From assembly GCA_024114885.1 (NCBI GenBank), contig CP099426.1, positions 2,108,001 through 2,172,000 of the forward strand: a stretch of DNA of 64,000 nucleotides, written 5' to 3'. Below the pieces are notes generated by a model. The model was not told the DNA's origin and searched no databases. It saw only the letters and a program-made list of their open reading frames with translations. The translations under genes were made by a program, and so were the position numbers. This document shows, piece by piece, positions 1 through 10,891 of this stretch (positions are counted from its first letter, which is position 1; the number at the start of each line of letters is the position of its first letter). Origin of the DNA: Septoria linicola (Eukaryota > Ascomycota > Dothideomycetes > Mycosphaerellales > Mycosphaerellaceae).

Positions 1-1122
1 TTGAAGAACCTTTTTGACCAGACTCGCAAGGTGTACAGTCGCGAAACGCCGTTCATCGACGCGATCGCAATCCAGATGTTCCAGCCTACGCAGCAGGAGA
101 TCATCCGCAAAGCCAACATTGCCACTTTCATTTCAAGCATCTTGGGCGCTCATGATGTGAGCTTCTTTCACCTGAACGAGTTCTTCATGGAAACGTTCGT
201 GCCACTTGGCCATCGACTATTGAAGTGGCAAGGAGCCATATACCTCGAGCTGAAGACACAGACTTACATCTCAGCCCTGATGAACAGCGATGGAAGTCCC
301 GAAGAGATGCTGGAAGAGCTCTTCCCGCCTGATCTTGACGCTCAGGTCCTGACCAGGCATCCCGATGCGCCGAGCTTGTCGTCTAGCGAGCAAGACTTCA
401 TTGATCGTAGTCGGGCGCGTAAGAGCTATCTATTGGCTGAGCCTGCTTCCGAGGACGCCATGAAAGAACTGCCAAAGAAGTACCAGTGGTCCGACTTTGT
501 ACGCGAATTCGCATCGTGCATCACAAAGAACGTGGATGGTATCATGAACGTGCCTGCACGCTCACAAGCATCCTTAGGCGCGAAGAGTTCCAACGCCACA
601 ACAGAGGCCAATGGCCAGGCGAACGGCGCTGCCGGTGCGGGCGGGTCAGGTGCACAGAATGCCAGCAACAAGTCGGGAGATGGTGGGAAGAAATCAGCTC
701 CCGCGGCCTCCACCGTTCGGCAGCCTTGGACGAAACCTGAAGAGGATGCACTTCTTTCTGGCCTCGAACGTGTGAACGGACCTCACTGGTCACAGATCCT
801 AGCACTGTACGGCAGAGGTGGCTCAGTCAGCGAGGTTCTCAAGGACCGCAATCAAGTGCAGCTCAAGGATAAAGCTCGAAATCTCAAGCTATGGTACCTC
901 AAAACTGGCAAAGAAGTGCCCCCAGCACTACGCGGGGTCACTGGCGAGCTGCGCAAACGAGGTGGTGCAAGGGCTCGTGCAGCACTTGGTATTACTGAGG
1001 AAGAGCAGAATGGGGGAGCCGACAAGGATGCTGAAGGGGAGAGCGGTGACGGCGATGCTGATGCTCAGCCAGACACATCGAACAAGTCTGGACGGGCATC
1101 GAAGAAGAAAGCCAAGAAGTGA
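1..1122 (+). CDS. Telomere-repeat-binding factor family protein (TRFH plus telobox Myb), 5'-truncated
   Basis: The frame is open from the first base and no ATG precedes it, so the N-terminus lies outside the window; 373 residues are visible and end at TGA 1120-1122. Residues 1-about 175 look like the helical dimerisation region of TRF/Tbf1/Taz1-type proteins. A low-complexity Gly/Ala/Ser linker (about 190-238) follows. A single C-terminal Myb-like domain begins near residue 241 (PWTKPEEDALL) and carries the telobox-like helix VQLKDKARNLKLWYL from residue 286, close to the family consensus VDLKDKWRNL. Such proteins bind TTAGGG-type double-stranded repeats at telomeres or gene promoters in the nucleus. 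The acidic, Lys-ending tail looks disordered. The Trp of the telobox consensus is Ala here, so binding strength is uncertain. It is convergent with the glycosyltransferase gene downstream. Confidence 0.8.
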   Translation: MKNLFDQTRKVYSRETPFIDAIAIQMFQPTQQEIIRKANIATFISSILGAHDVSFFHLNEFFMETFVPLGHRLLKWQGAIYLELKTQTYISALMNSDGSPEEMLEELFPPDLDAQVLTRHPDAPSLSSSEQDFIDRSRARKSYLLAEPASEDAMKELPKKYQWSDFVREFASCITKNVDGIMNVPARSQASLGAKSSNATTEANGQANGAAGAGGSGAQNASNKSGDGGKKSAPAASTVRQPWTKPEEDALLSGLERVNGPHWSQILALYGRGGSVSEVLKDRNQVQLKDKARNLKLWYLKTGKEVPPALRGVTGELRKRGGARARAALGITEEEQNGGADKDAEGESGDGDADAQPDTSNKSGRASKKKAKK

Positions 1123-1641
1123 CCGTATCGCAGGTCAGAAGCTGCGCGGATGCAGCAGTGACAGTGCAGAAGGCTATTGTCCTCGTGGCACCGTGAAGAA
1201 GGAAAGAACTGGCGCATAGTCTAATGAGTGGCGTTGAAGAGAACTTAAGATACCCGGTGCTTGAGAAGCACCTGAATATAGCAGCCACACCTATTGACTG
1301 GGTTTACTAGACCACGACGCATCCTGACTTGCGAGAGAGTATGACGCTAACAAGCGGCATTCAAGGCATCTAGCCTGTGCGAAAGGCGTTCCTGGATCCT
1401 TGGCACCAAGGGAAAAAGTGTACAAGCAACTCAGCATAGCCCGTTGTATTGACAAGACGGGCTCTATAAGGTGCGTACGTTTGATGCATACATGCAAACG
1501 AGGCATCTTTATCGAGGAGGTCATTACTAAATACGAGATACTACCTAATAATACAGAAGCTCACCACACCTGCTATCATGGGTGTCCACCCAACCCCAAC
1601 ACCTCGCTGAACTCATCAAGACAAGCAGCGAAGTGCTCTCG
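1123..1641. other. Intergenic space between two convergent genes
   Basis: No convincing coding frame, tRNA or repeat was seen. It should contain the 3' ends of both flanking transcripts. Confidence 0.5.
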
Positions 1642-3192
1642 CTACTTCCGCGCTGTCGGGTTCCAGCTTGAATATCTGATCGTCTGTCTTGCATGACCAT
1701 ACAAACCCATGGTGGCCATGAGAATAAGGTATGGTACATAGATGATACAGAACACTACCATTGACTTCCATGATGTGAATTCAGATCGGACCTTCTCCGT
1801 GAAGTAAAGTGTGTAGAGCAGGGCGATGATGGTCGCGAAAAGGAACCATTCTGCCATGGGGTATCGGAAGAAGAGCAGAGTGACGAACTCGGTCACGTTG
1901 GACGGCCAGTCGACGATGATGAAGCTAAGTAGGAGACAGGTGTGCATAGTGACGAGGTAGTAACTGATCTCGCGAACAGCCAAGAGAGATGCCAGGCCGT
2001 ATCGCTCGTCGAAGTCGCGCTTGACGCCAGCTGGTGGCTTGCCCCAGACGAGTGACTTGTGCTTCCACGATGCTTGCGTCCAGCCTTGAGCCCATCGTAG
2101 ACGTTGCTTCCAGAATGCTTGGAAAGTGTTGGGAGCCATTTCAAACGAGCAGACGTTCATGTCGTGTACAGCGCGTTTGCCTTTGCCATATGCCCGGAGT
2201 GCAGAGTCGATGTCTTCTGTGAGCATGTCGCCGTGCATCTTGTGTTCACGTAAAAGAGGTGCTTTCCAGTAGCCGTTGGAGCCGCAGAAGAGACCGAAGC
2301 CGAACATCCTACTGCGACCGGGGTGGGAAATGGCGTAGATCTTGTCGAACTCGATGGCGATCATTTTGGCCCAGAAGCTTTCGTTGGTATTGTAGACGAT
2401 GCAGCGGCCTTGGACGATGTCTACAGTAGAGTCTGCGAGGAAACGCTCAGCAGCCCATCGAGGGTTGTGTGGGTGAGGACAGTGGTCACTGTCAAAAATG
2501 CCGATGACTTCAGCGTCGGACCGCAGACTGAAGAAGTAGTTGAGGTTGTCTGCCTTCGACTTGGAGCCGGGGACCTTGATGACTCTGAGATTCTTGTATT
2601 GTACGGGTAGTTGTGCCAACTCGCTTTCAAGTGGCTCAATGGCTTTCGGTGTGTTGTAGACAAGGTTGATTCGAAGCTTCTCCTTGGGGTACAAAAGCTC
2701 TTCACAAGCGTACAGTACCTGGTTGCGAATGATCTCTTGCTCGTTGGGTAGGTATGCAACAATGACAAGATCAATAGTTGGAAGATCCTTGACCTTGCCG
2801 TTAATGTCGCTGGGAAATTGGCCACTTGCTTCAACGGCCATGGCCGCCTTTCGTGCGTCTCGGACTGGAGTGAGGCCAAGGAAGGACTCTATCACACAGC
2901 AAGCTGCGATGTAGAAGTTTGTTGACATGTAGAAAAAATAGAAGACCTTGATCGCTGACTCATTGCAGAAGCAGAAGATCGCCGTCGTGACAACAAAGTA
3001 TGTCGATACCAGGAAGAAGGGTGTCGTGTCCAAGAGCCAGTCTGAGAACGCGAGCGTTCCTACTCGAATTCCATTTGCCACGCTTGATGTTGCTGAGGAC
3101 AACACCGACTTCCGCGAAGTCTTTGATACCTGGGATACGGGACGAGCAGCATCGTTCTGCGTCACCGGCAGCACGTTCTTGAGGTTGAACAT
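1642..3192 (-). CDS. Type-2 (GT2) membrane glycosyltransferase, cellulose/hyaluronan synthase-like
   Basis: A single uninterrupted exon of 516 residues. Two membrane segments lie near residues 58-76 and 82-103, then a cytosolic GT-A catalytic region: DLVIVAYLP (141-149), the DxD metal/UDP motif DSDH (234-237), TED (325-327) and the processive-enzyme motif QRLRWAQGW (363-371). Three or four further membrane segments follow to the C-terminus. This motif order is that of processive GT2 enzymes that polymerise and extrude a polysaccharide through the plasma membrane. Proteins of this size and architecture in plant-pathogenic ascomycetes (described as GT2 in Zymoseptoria and Fusarium) are needed for hyphal growth on solid surfaces; orthology to those is inference. 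The polymer made cannot be read from the sequence. Confidence 0.85.
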   Translation of the reverse strand: MFNLKNVLPVTQNDAARPVSQVSKTSRKSVLSSATSSVANGIRVGTLAFSDWLLDTTPFFLVSTYFVVTTAIFCFCNESAIKVFYFFYMSTNFYIAACCVIESFLGLTPVRDARKAAMAVEASGQFPSDINGKVKDLPTIDLVIVAYLPNEQEIIRNQVLYACEELLYPKEKLRINLVYNTPKAIEPLESELAQLPVQYKNLRVIKVPGSKSKADNLNYFFSLRSDAEVIGIFDSDHCPHPHNPRWAAERFLADSTVDIVQGRCIVYNTNESFWAKMIAIEFDKIYAISHPGRSRMFGFGLFCGSNGYWKAPLLREHKMHGDMLTEDIDSALRAYGKGKRAVHDMNVCSFEMAPNTFQAFWKQRLRWAQGWTQASWKHKSLVWGKPPAGVKRDFDERYGLASLLAVREISYYLVTMHTCLLLSFIIVDWPSNVTEFVTLLFFRYPMAEWFLFATIIALLYTLYFTEKVRSEFTSWKSMVVFCIIYVPYLILMATMGLYGHARQTIRYSSWNPTARK

Positions 3193-4534
3193 CTTGAAAG
3201 CCTCGCCCTTTCAGCTTGAAGAATTAATCTGGCAGTGTGTTAACAACTCTGCGAGGAGAGGCCGCGGGGTGTACCGGCAGAGATTGCTGTAGAACTCGCG
3301 AAGAGCGCAAACCACGCGAGGCGATGGCACGAGATGACTTATCGGGGCATATGGTATACTCCGTCGACCTACATCACTAGACGGCTCGTATATCAGTTAT
3401 CGCGAAACAGGACGGGCCACGTTCTCCGCTCGAGTGCGACTAGCATGGCACAACATCCAGAACACATCCAGATACAGCACGATCAGCCAATCGAAGCGCC
3501 TCTGAGCCTCGACTGCCATCGAGGCCTGATCGAGGCCTGACGACAGTGTGACAGCTTCGACACAGATCACATTGGGCCCGGAGGAACTGAGGTTCGCCTC
3601 GATCCTTCTCGTGCTTGCCATGGCGAGTGGGTCACGCAATAGCTGCCTAGTGCATCGACCCATAGCTGGCTGCTTTGAGACATGTTCGGCGAATAGTGGT
3701 GGAAAGGGATGTGATCTGATGAGTGTGGATGTCACGACTCAGACGGCCTGAGATTGCTGGAGAAGGTGGCGTTTTGCAAGTGGCCCGAGCTTTGCTCTGC
3801 CTGAGGGTCACGCCGCTCGGACCGAGAGCTCAAATCATCCTGCCACAACGTCCAACTGACCGCGTTCAATCTGCCATCGAACGTGTCGAATCGTCGAATT
3901 GCGTTCAACGGCCTGATCGACCATCGAATGGCAGTGTTTGGTCACGCTGATAGACATGTGGCTGCATGATCGTCTGTTCGCAGCAGGCACGGCACATTGC
4001 GAACACTTTTATTGGTAGCTCAGGTGAAACGTACCAAAGAACAGCTATATTCCTCCACCATTTTGTCAGGAAGCTCACCTTCGTGTTCAGATCTCTAATA
4101 CTGTTTCACCACATCGCGATCTATTCCTCACGTCATCCCAAGCATCTCCAAGCAGTAGCCATTTCTGTTCAGCTGGCCTCTCATATCGTGGGAAGGTAGA
4201 CTACTCCATCATGGCACGGCAGGATCAATAGTGCCAACGGGCCATGCTGATCTATGCTCATTTTGAGGTCAGGCCCACGGTCCGGAGCGTTCTACGTAGG
4301 CGTTATGCGCAGAAGCGTTTCCACGCTTCTTCCAGCCACCCGACAGTGGATCATGCAGCCATAACGTGTGCTGCTGTAGATCGTGAAACGTTGTGGTCTG
4401 CCCTGGCCAGGTACTCTCTGCTAGCGCAACTCTCAAAGTCTCGAGATCTCGAGTTGTAACTCTCGAATGATCAATCTTGTCACTCTTTCACTCACAAGGG
4501 ACGCATCAACACTACAGGCAGCGCGAGCGCTATC
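3193..4534. other. Long intergenic region between divergent genes
   Basis: About 1.3 kb separates the starts of the glycosyltransferase (minus) and the acyltransferase-like gene (plus). Several short frames occur on both strands but none shows a domain, signal peptide or plausible splice continuation. It presumably holds both promoters. Confidence 0.5.
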
Positions 4535-6110
4535 ATGGAAAAAGCACCGGTGACTTCTAGTCACAATGCGGTAAAAGACCGCAGTGATCGATCGCAAGGC
4601 AACGCAGATCGCTCTGCTGGAAGCATGAGCAAGGCTTCGACCAATACAGAAAAGTCGCCAAAGGATTCTGGGTCCTCGAACGCAGACGAGAGTGACAGAT
4701 CTTACTCTACGGGAAGACGTGGATTGCTGGTAAATGCTCGTCGCTTCCTCAGTGTCAATCGAGTCGAACACCAACTGCACATCACCGGCCTGAGAGGAAT
4801 ACTGGTTGTTCAAAGCTTCTTCTGGACATTCTTTCAAACCTTCATTCCAACTCTGGTCTCGAGAGAAACGCCGGGGCCTGTGTACCAGGACTTGCTCAGA
4901 GAGATTCTGAGTGTACCACTGTGGAACACCAGCCTTATCTACAACTTCTTCATTATCCTGTCCATGCGAACGATTGCAGTATCTTTCTTGACTGTGCCAA
5001 CGGGTCAGACTTATGCTGCAACAATCATACGACGCAATGTGCGCATGGTCGTCATTCTGTGCGTCGGTTCCGGAATGGCGACTCTCATTTTCTCGCGCAT
5101 CGGGACTCAATTCATAGACGAGTTCAAAGAGAAGCTTCCAAACAGTTCCATAATGACCCCTGCGACTGTCTACGACGGAGGGGCTGCATTCAACTCGCTA
5201 TTCAACCTCTTCTGGCTCTCCTATGATCATTATACTCAAGCAGCCAACAACTTTTGGCCGACTCACACGCTCTGGGCTCCTTCGATCATATACTTCCAGG
5301 TAAGTTCAGCACCACATAGAAGTCGTAGGGACTGGCTGACAGATTTTAGTCTTATACTGTATACTTTCTGATGGTCACTCTCCCTTTCACACGACCAAAG
5401 TGGCACTTGACCGGGATTGGACTCTTTGGACTCGGATCCTTCTGGATGGGATACTGGGGCTGGTATTCTGTTACCGGATTGATCTTTGCTGACCTTGCAA
5501 TCAATCCGACCTTACGCAATGAGTTGATGATGGGCCTCAAGATTCGAGGCGATTGGCGTATTTCGTATGCAGCGATCGCACCGATGTTCTTCGCCATCGG
5601 CATTGCCTTCAAGTACGCCTTCACGGTACGGCCACAATACGTCGACAAGCTTCTGGTACTACATCCCTATCTGGACATCTCCTCGAAGTACTCACCCACC
5701 ACAAAAGTTGCGGATGGCCCATACGCTCGACTGGATGACTGGTTTGTCATCGTAGGTATCATGCTTGCAGTCGAGCTTTTTGAGAAGGCGCAATACGTCC
5801 TCTCTTTCAAGCCTCTGGTATACCTTGGCGAAAGATCGTTCAGTAAGTGGAGACCTTCATAGCATGCAAGCATCGGCTAACATTTTCGCAAGGCATCTTC
5901 GTAGCACAGTGTATCTTCTTCTGGACAGGTGGTATCAAGCTCTGGCTGGTCCTACACGACGAGAGGAACCTTTCAACAGCTAGTGCCAACGGAGTAGTCT
6001 TCCTTGTTGGCTTGCTTGCCGTTGCTGCCTTCTCTGAGCTGTACTTCCGTCTCATTGATGCGCCATCGGTCTGGCTGGCCAGACGCACGTACAAATGGCT
6101 TGTGGACTAG
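4535..6110 (+). CDS. Stand-alone polytopic membrane acyltransferase-3-like protein
   Basis: Three exons: 4535-5299, 5350-5842 and 5893-6110, with introns of 50 nt each (GTAAGT...TAG; GTAAGT...AAG). They give 491 residues ending at TAG. After a Ser-rich disordered N-terminus (1-65) the first membrane segment carries HITGLRGILVVQSFF, which matches the opening motif (LDGLRG-type) of the acyltransferase-3 family. About ten hydrophobic segments follow. The closest relative in view is the C-terminal half of the next gene (7171-10724). Both share the order of segments and a phase-1 intron at the equivalent place before an aromatic-rich segment (IFVAQCIFFW here, LHGFIFW there). Acyltransferase-3 proteins move acyl groups onto cell-surface or lipid-linked carbohydrates; the substrate here is unknown. 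Confidence 0.75.
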
Positions 6111-7170
6111 TTGGTGTTGTACAGATATCGAGCTTGGTTAAGCATTACATAGCGGAGAACTCTTTAATCAAAACATCGAATAATCGGAAATCAAAGCTCC
6201 CATGTCGGCAAGTCCCGCTGTGCCCGCCATCTTCTTCTTCTTCTTCTCCTTCTCCTCTCCTTTGATGTTCGGAACAACGACAACGTGCGCGTTTCGACGT
6301 CGCGCCAAACAATGACTGCCGCTTCGGCCGACGGATGTCTGCGCAACGCGTGCGCACGCAGACAGAACCTATCGCGATCGGCGGTAGATCGATGCGCACG
6401 CGATATTCAGGCACGTCAGGTACTCGTGTCAACCACCTAAAGAAACTCTTCATCGCAGAGCTGCCGTCATGCCACAGTCGATACACGCTGCAGTCTATTT
6501 CGACCGAGGAGCAGACGTATCTTGCTCGGCCGAACAGTGACACAAGATGCCTTTCGGGACTTCTTCATGACCTTCGACGTGCACAACCTGGAACACGTCG
6601 ATTCACACATGCGCCATAGCGAGCCTGCAAAAAGGAATGGATCACAGAGTTTGAGCACATCGCCGCAGTAGTATCCATCTTCTGGAAGACTTGCCAAGTC
6701 CAGGTCGCTAATATCGCCAAAACGGGGAGCCAAGAGAGAACGTTGAGGTGAATATCGGCGCAACTGAAACATGCATTACTGATGTCGTCCAGCCTGACCA
6801 AATTCGAATGCTCCATATGCAGTTTAGTCACCTGGATGTACTATTCCTCCAAACGACCCGTGGGCATACTGACCAGTTTCAGCCAGCATATCGATCCTGC
6901 CGTGATGCTCCAGTACCATTCAAGTGAGCTTGCAAGCTTAGATCCACATGCAAAGCACGATACCTGGAAGCATCATACCGGATCCCTGTGTTAGACGTCT
7001 TCACTCGGGCTGTGACGACCAGCCATCTGTGGCGACGAGTAGCTCTGCTCACACAAGCGTGCACTCACTCTCCTGCTTGAGTCTCGACATTCTGTTTCTG
7101 CTTCACAGATACCTCTTGTTTGGCTTTCCTTTGTCACTGCCCGAGTGTCTGCGTGGCACGCACGATCACG
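6111..7170. other. Intergenic region with a CTT-rich microsatellite
   Basis: About 1 kb between two co-oriented paralogues. A minus-strand frame of 132 codons crosses the CTT repeat, but its acidic run only reflects the repeat, so it was not called. No other feature was seen. Confidence 0.45.
6231..6258. repeat. CTT-type microsatellite
   Basis: Five consecutive CTT units followed by imperfect CTC/CTT units, in non-coding DNA. Confidence 0.8.
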
Positions 7171-10100
7171 ATGTTGCTCACGCTCACGAGCCTGCTATTC
7201 CTGCAAGCAGCTTTCAGTTCAGCACAGAATGTCACTTTGTCAAGCGACTGCTCTTGTGGTTTCCAGGATCCAAAGTCGCAAGAGGTCTTCACAGAGTCCA
7301 TCATTCTCTACTTCAATGAGACGCAGTCGGTGGACCAGCATATCTTCGAAGTCCGAAACTTTCGCAACAAAAATCAACGAGGATGGAGCAGCATATACCG
7401 ACAAGGTGCAAACCCAGCCAACGTACAGTTCGGCAACAACGCGACATGGCAGTGGCAAGATGACCTCAATCGTACACAGCCAAGCATGCAGATGATCCTG
7501 GATCCTCGTCGCTTCGATCATCTGTCAGTTGGAGCGGAATTACGATCTATGCGGCGCGACATTCAGTATGGCACATTCCGAAGCTCCATGCGCTCAGCAC
7601 AGCCCTGGGCTGGTGGCAGCGCCGTCTCCATGTACATGAAGTACAACAGCACTCAAGATGTTGAGATCGATCTACTTAACATGAACAATGCTAGCCTGGC
7701 TCGGGTCATGCAAACGGTCAATGGCGAGTATCCTACATATGGCCTAGCAGTCAACTATACCGATATCGAAAATGGCACGACGCCTGGCTTTCCGCCGCGA
7801 TCCCCGTGGGACTTTATGGAACTACAATTCGACTGGAATGAGACTGTTGTCGACTTCTGGATCAATGGAAACAATTCTCGTCACGTTGAGAAGGGTCAAC
7901 GCACGATCCCAACAACTCCAGGAACCTTCTACTTTGGTCACTGGTCGACTGGAGACAGAAATTACATGATGGGACCGCCTGACAATGGCTCATATGGTAG
8001 CGTGCAGTGGGTTCGCGCATTCTTCAACAGTTCGATGATGACTGCTGCCGACCATCGCCGATACGACCAAAGATGCAGCGCCGCAGATTACTGCTCAGTC
8101 GATGACATACAACTGCGTGGCTCATCGGAATACTCACGTGCTGCGACAGTGCCGTACAAGTACAGGCCTAATGATCGTGGACTGCGTGACGTGGCCGGGT
8201 ACATTGCCGCAGCCTTCACCTTCTTTGGCGTGGCGGCAGTCATCAATGCCATCCTTCGTCGTGGACCGTGGCACAAGCTAAAGAAGATAGATATCCCTGG
8301 CACCAAACGTCATTCCACAAATGCGCTGAGGGCATCCTTGCGAGAGTCTATGGGTGCAAACATGGCCGCCTCGTTCCAGAGACCCATGTCGCTGAATCAC
8401 CCAGCCTTTACAGCTATGGGCAGTGCTACAGCATCCGGGTTCGAGACGCCGGCGCCCGGCTATACGTCTCGTGGAGAGAACCTGAACCCATACCCGTACC
8501 CTTTCGCCTACTCAGCACAGGGCGACTCTGGGTCAATGACTCCACTTCCAGCGTATGAATCAGGCTCAGGTGCTGTCACACCAGCTCGCAGCGCTAGAAT
8601 TGTCAACGGTCGCTGGACGCCTGGCCACTCTCAAAAGAACTCCGATACACTACGGCCAAAAACAATACGCATGGCGCCGGGAGGGGCTTTGCTTTATCCA
8701 CCACAGCTAGACGTGCCTGCAATGATGATAACCGATCCTGTCAAGGAAGAACCTGAAGAAGAACTTGACCCTCGCGAGCATGCCCTTCTAGCCCTTTCAG
8801 GAGGGCCAGATGATCGGAGAGGCTCAGCTAGTAGTCGATCCAATAGTCCTCGGGACCTAGCATACCGAGAACTGACTGGAGAGGCTGACGAGCACTATGA
8901 CGCAGAAGAAGATCGAGACGAGGTACGACCCTTGACACCCGTCAGACCGATCAGTCCATGGCAGTTCCCACGTCCACCTTTCGAAGACGACAGGCGATTT
9001 GGAGAAAGGAGGCAGATGAGCTTCATGGATCTTGACGACAAGTCGCCGAAGCGCAGCGCAAGTCAGAGAAGCTACAGAAGTGCGAAGGAATGGGTGTCCC
9101 CGATCGAAGTGCCAGAAGCTCCACAAGACATGTCTGTCGGCAAGATCATGCACGAAAAGACTGGTGTACCGGATGCTTTGACTGGAGGCGCCACTGCAGA
9201 ACCGACAAAGGAGCAGCTCCCACAAGCACCAAAGGTGCCACAGACTCAGCAGCGTATTGACTATCTTGCTGGACTTGTTGCAGCATCTTGTGTCATGGTA
9301 ACCTTGCGTCACTTTGCGTTAACATTCTGGTAAGCAGACCTTGACACTTGTCTTGGAATATCAGCTAACACTGTTAGGCCTTTCGTCGTCGAAGCTCAAG
9401 GCGTGACACAACACTTTCACGCTGACCGGGCATTCTCCTACATTCTCGGTCCATATGTTCTGACACCCCTTTGGATCGGACCCTTTTTCGTTACTTCTTG
9501 TCGTTTCCTGGCTCAAAGATACCTCAAGACTGGAAAATTTGAGGACATCGGTAATAAGATGCTTCTTCGTGCACCACGTATGTTGATACCGGTTTTCGTC
9601 TTCATGACGTTGACATACTTCCTGTTGTCACTGGGTCTTACTGGCAGACTGGAATGGCTACCAAGTGTGAGCTTCAGCGTCTGGCCATATGTCGTCCCGC
9701 AGAGCAACTTTGGCGTCTTCCTCAATCAGATGGTGGAGCTGGCTTACATTATCCCAAACTCGCCGCCCGAAGTCATCAACAATTACTGTGTTGGTGTGCT
9801 GTGGACTATTCCAGTCCAGCTTCAATTCTCCTTCGTGGTCTTGCTGGCAACAGTGTTGATCAAGGATATCAAGAAACCCTGGAAGAGAATGTCCTTCTAC
9901 CTGTTCAGCATCGCCATGGGCTGGTATGGCTCTAGCTGGTCAGCTTGCCATTGGCTTGGTCTCATGCTCGCAGATGTGGATATCACCTACGACTGGCGAA
10001 GGAAGATCCAAGCTCGCCCTTGGGTCCTCTATCCCACGCTCATATTCGCGACTATCTTGACGCTGGCGACACCACTGGTGCTGCTCTTCAACTCAGCGTT

Positions 10101-10724
10101 CTACTTCTTCTCCTTCATGTCCTGGGACAATGCTATACACCCGGAAGTCACCACTGGCAGACCCATCTACGAGACGATCCCATCCATCTGGTATGCGTAT
10201 CCGGAATACTTTGCGCCGTCTTTCGCACATCTTTCTTTCAGTCTCGGACTTCAGCTCATCGTTGAGCTTTCTGTGTGGGCCCAAAAGGCTTTGAGTATCA
10301 AGTTCGTGACCTTCTTCCATCCTCACATCATGACGCTCTACTGTAAGTTTTGCTTAGTGGAAGGTATCTTCCAGTATCTTGCTAATTTATGTTAGTGCTG
10401 CACGGCTTCATCTTCTGGAGCATTGGTTCCTTCACGGCTGTGTCGTTGAGTAACCTCAGCCTGCCATATTGGGCTATTCTTCTGATAACAGGCCTCGTCT
10501 GTTATGCCATTCTAATCCTCGTGACTATCATAATCACACCACTTATCGAGTTTGCGACGAAGGGAGCAACCAAGAACATCTGGCGATGGGCGACTGAGGA
10601 GCCAGTACCACATAGGCGCACAACCGCTCCTTTCAACAAAGAGCTCATCATGGGTCGGCAGCCCGAAGAAGGAGAACCCGATGTCAACCAGGCTAGGCGA
10701 CCATCTAACCGCACATTGGCGTAA
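7171..10724 (+). CDS. Secreted GH16-like domain fused to a membrane acyltransferase-3-like domain
   Basis: Exons 7171-9329, 9378-10342 and 10396-10724 (introns 48 and 53 nt) encode 1,150 residues. The start at 7171 is the first ATG and begins a clean signal peptide (MLLTLTSLLFLQAAFSSAQ). Residues about 20-320 are a concanavalin-A-like/GH16-type beta-sandwich rich in N-glycosylation sites. The usual catalytic motif ExDxE reads EIDLL (E at residue 165), so the second glutamate is missing and hydrolase or transglycosylase activity is doubtful. One membrane helix follows (GYIAAAFTFFGVAAVINAIL). A roughly 350-residue polar linker leads to a multi-pass acyltransferase-3-like domain starting at RIDYLAGLVAASC. 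The last domain is a paralogue of the gene just upstream, with a shared phase-1 intron site. The architecture suggests binding of a wall glucan outside and acyl transfer in the membrane; this is inference. Confidence 0.75.
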
Positions 10725-10891
10725 GATGGACCAAATCTTCTGTGAGATTTTGTGCATTCAGCAGATTTGTAATGTCGTTCATAGCGAGTTCGTACAGAGT
10801 GAATCGATAATGACTAGCAATTGGCCATGATGTCGTAACAGCCTCTACTATCGTGTGAGCATAACTCGACCATGCGCCTCGCCACAATACC

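Noticed and set aside
426..1524. Several minus- and plus-strand frames of 60-130 codons overlapping or following the telomere-binding gene
   Set aside because: They are shadows of the conserved frame or lack any domain, signal peptide or splice support.
6145..6543. 132-codon minus-strand frame with a Glu-rich run
   Set aside because: The acidic run is only the CTT microsatellite read in reverse; nothing else is protein-like.
7120..7170. Longer start of the GH16-acyltransferase fusion
   Set aside because: Codon at 7120 is TTG; the first ATG, 7171, begins the signal peptide exactly.
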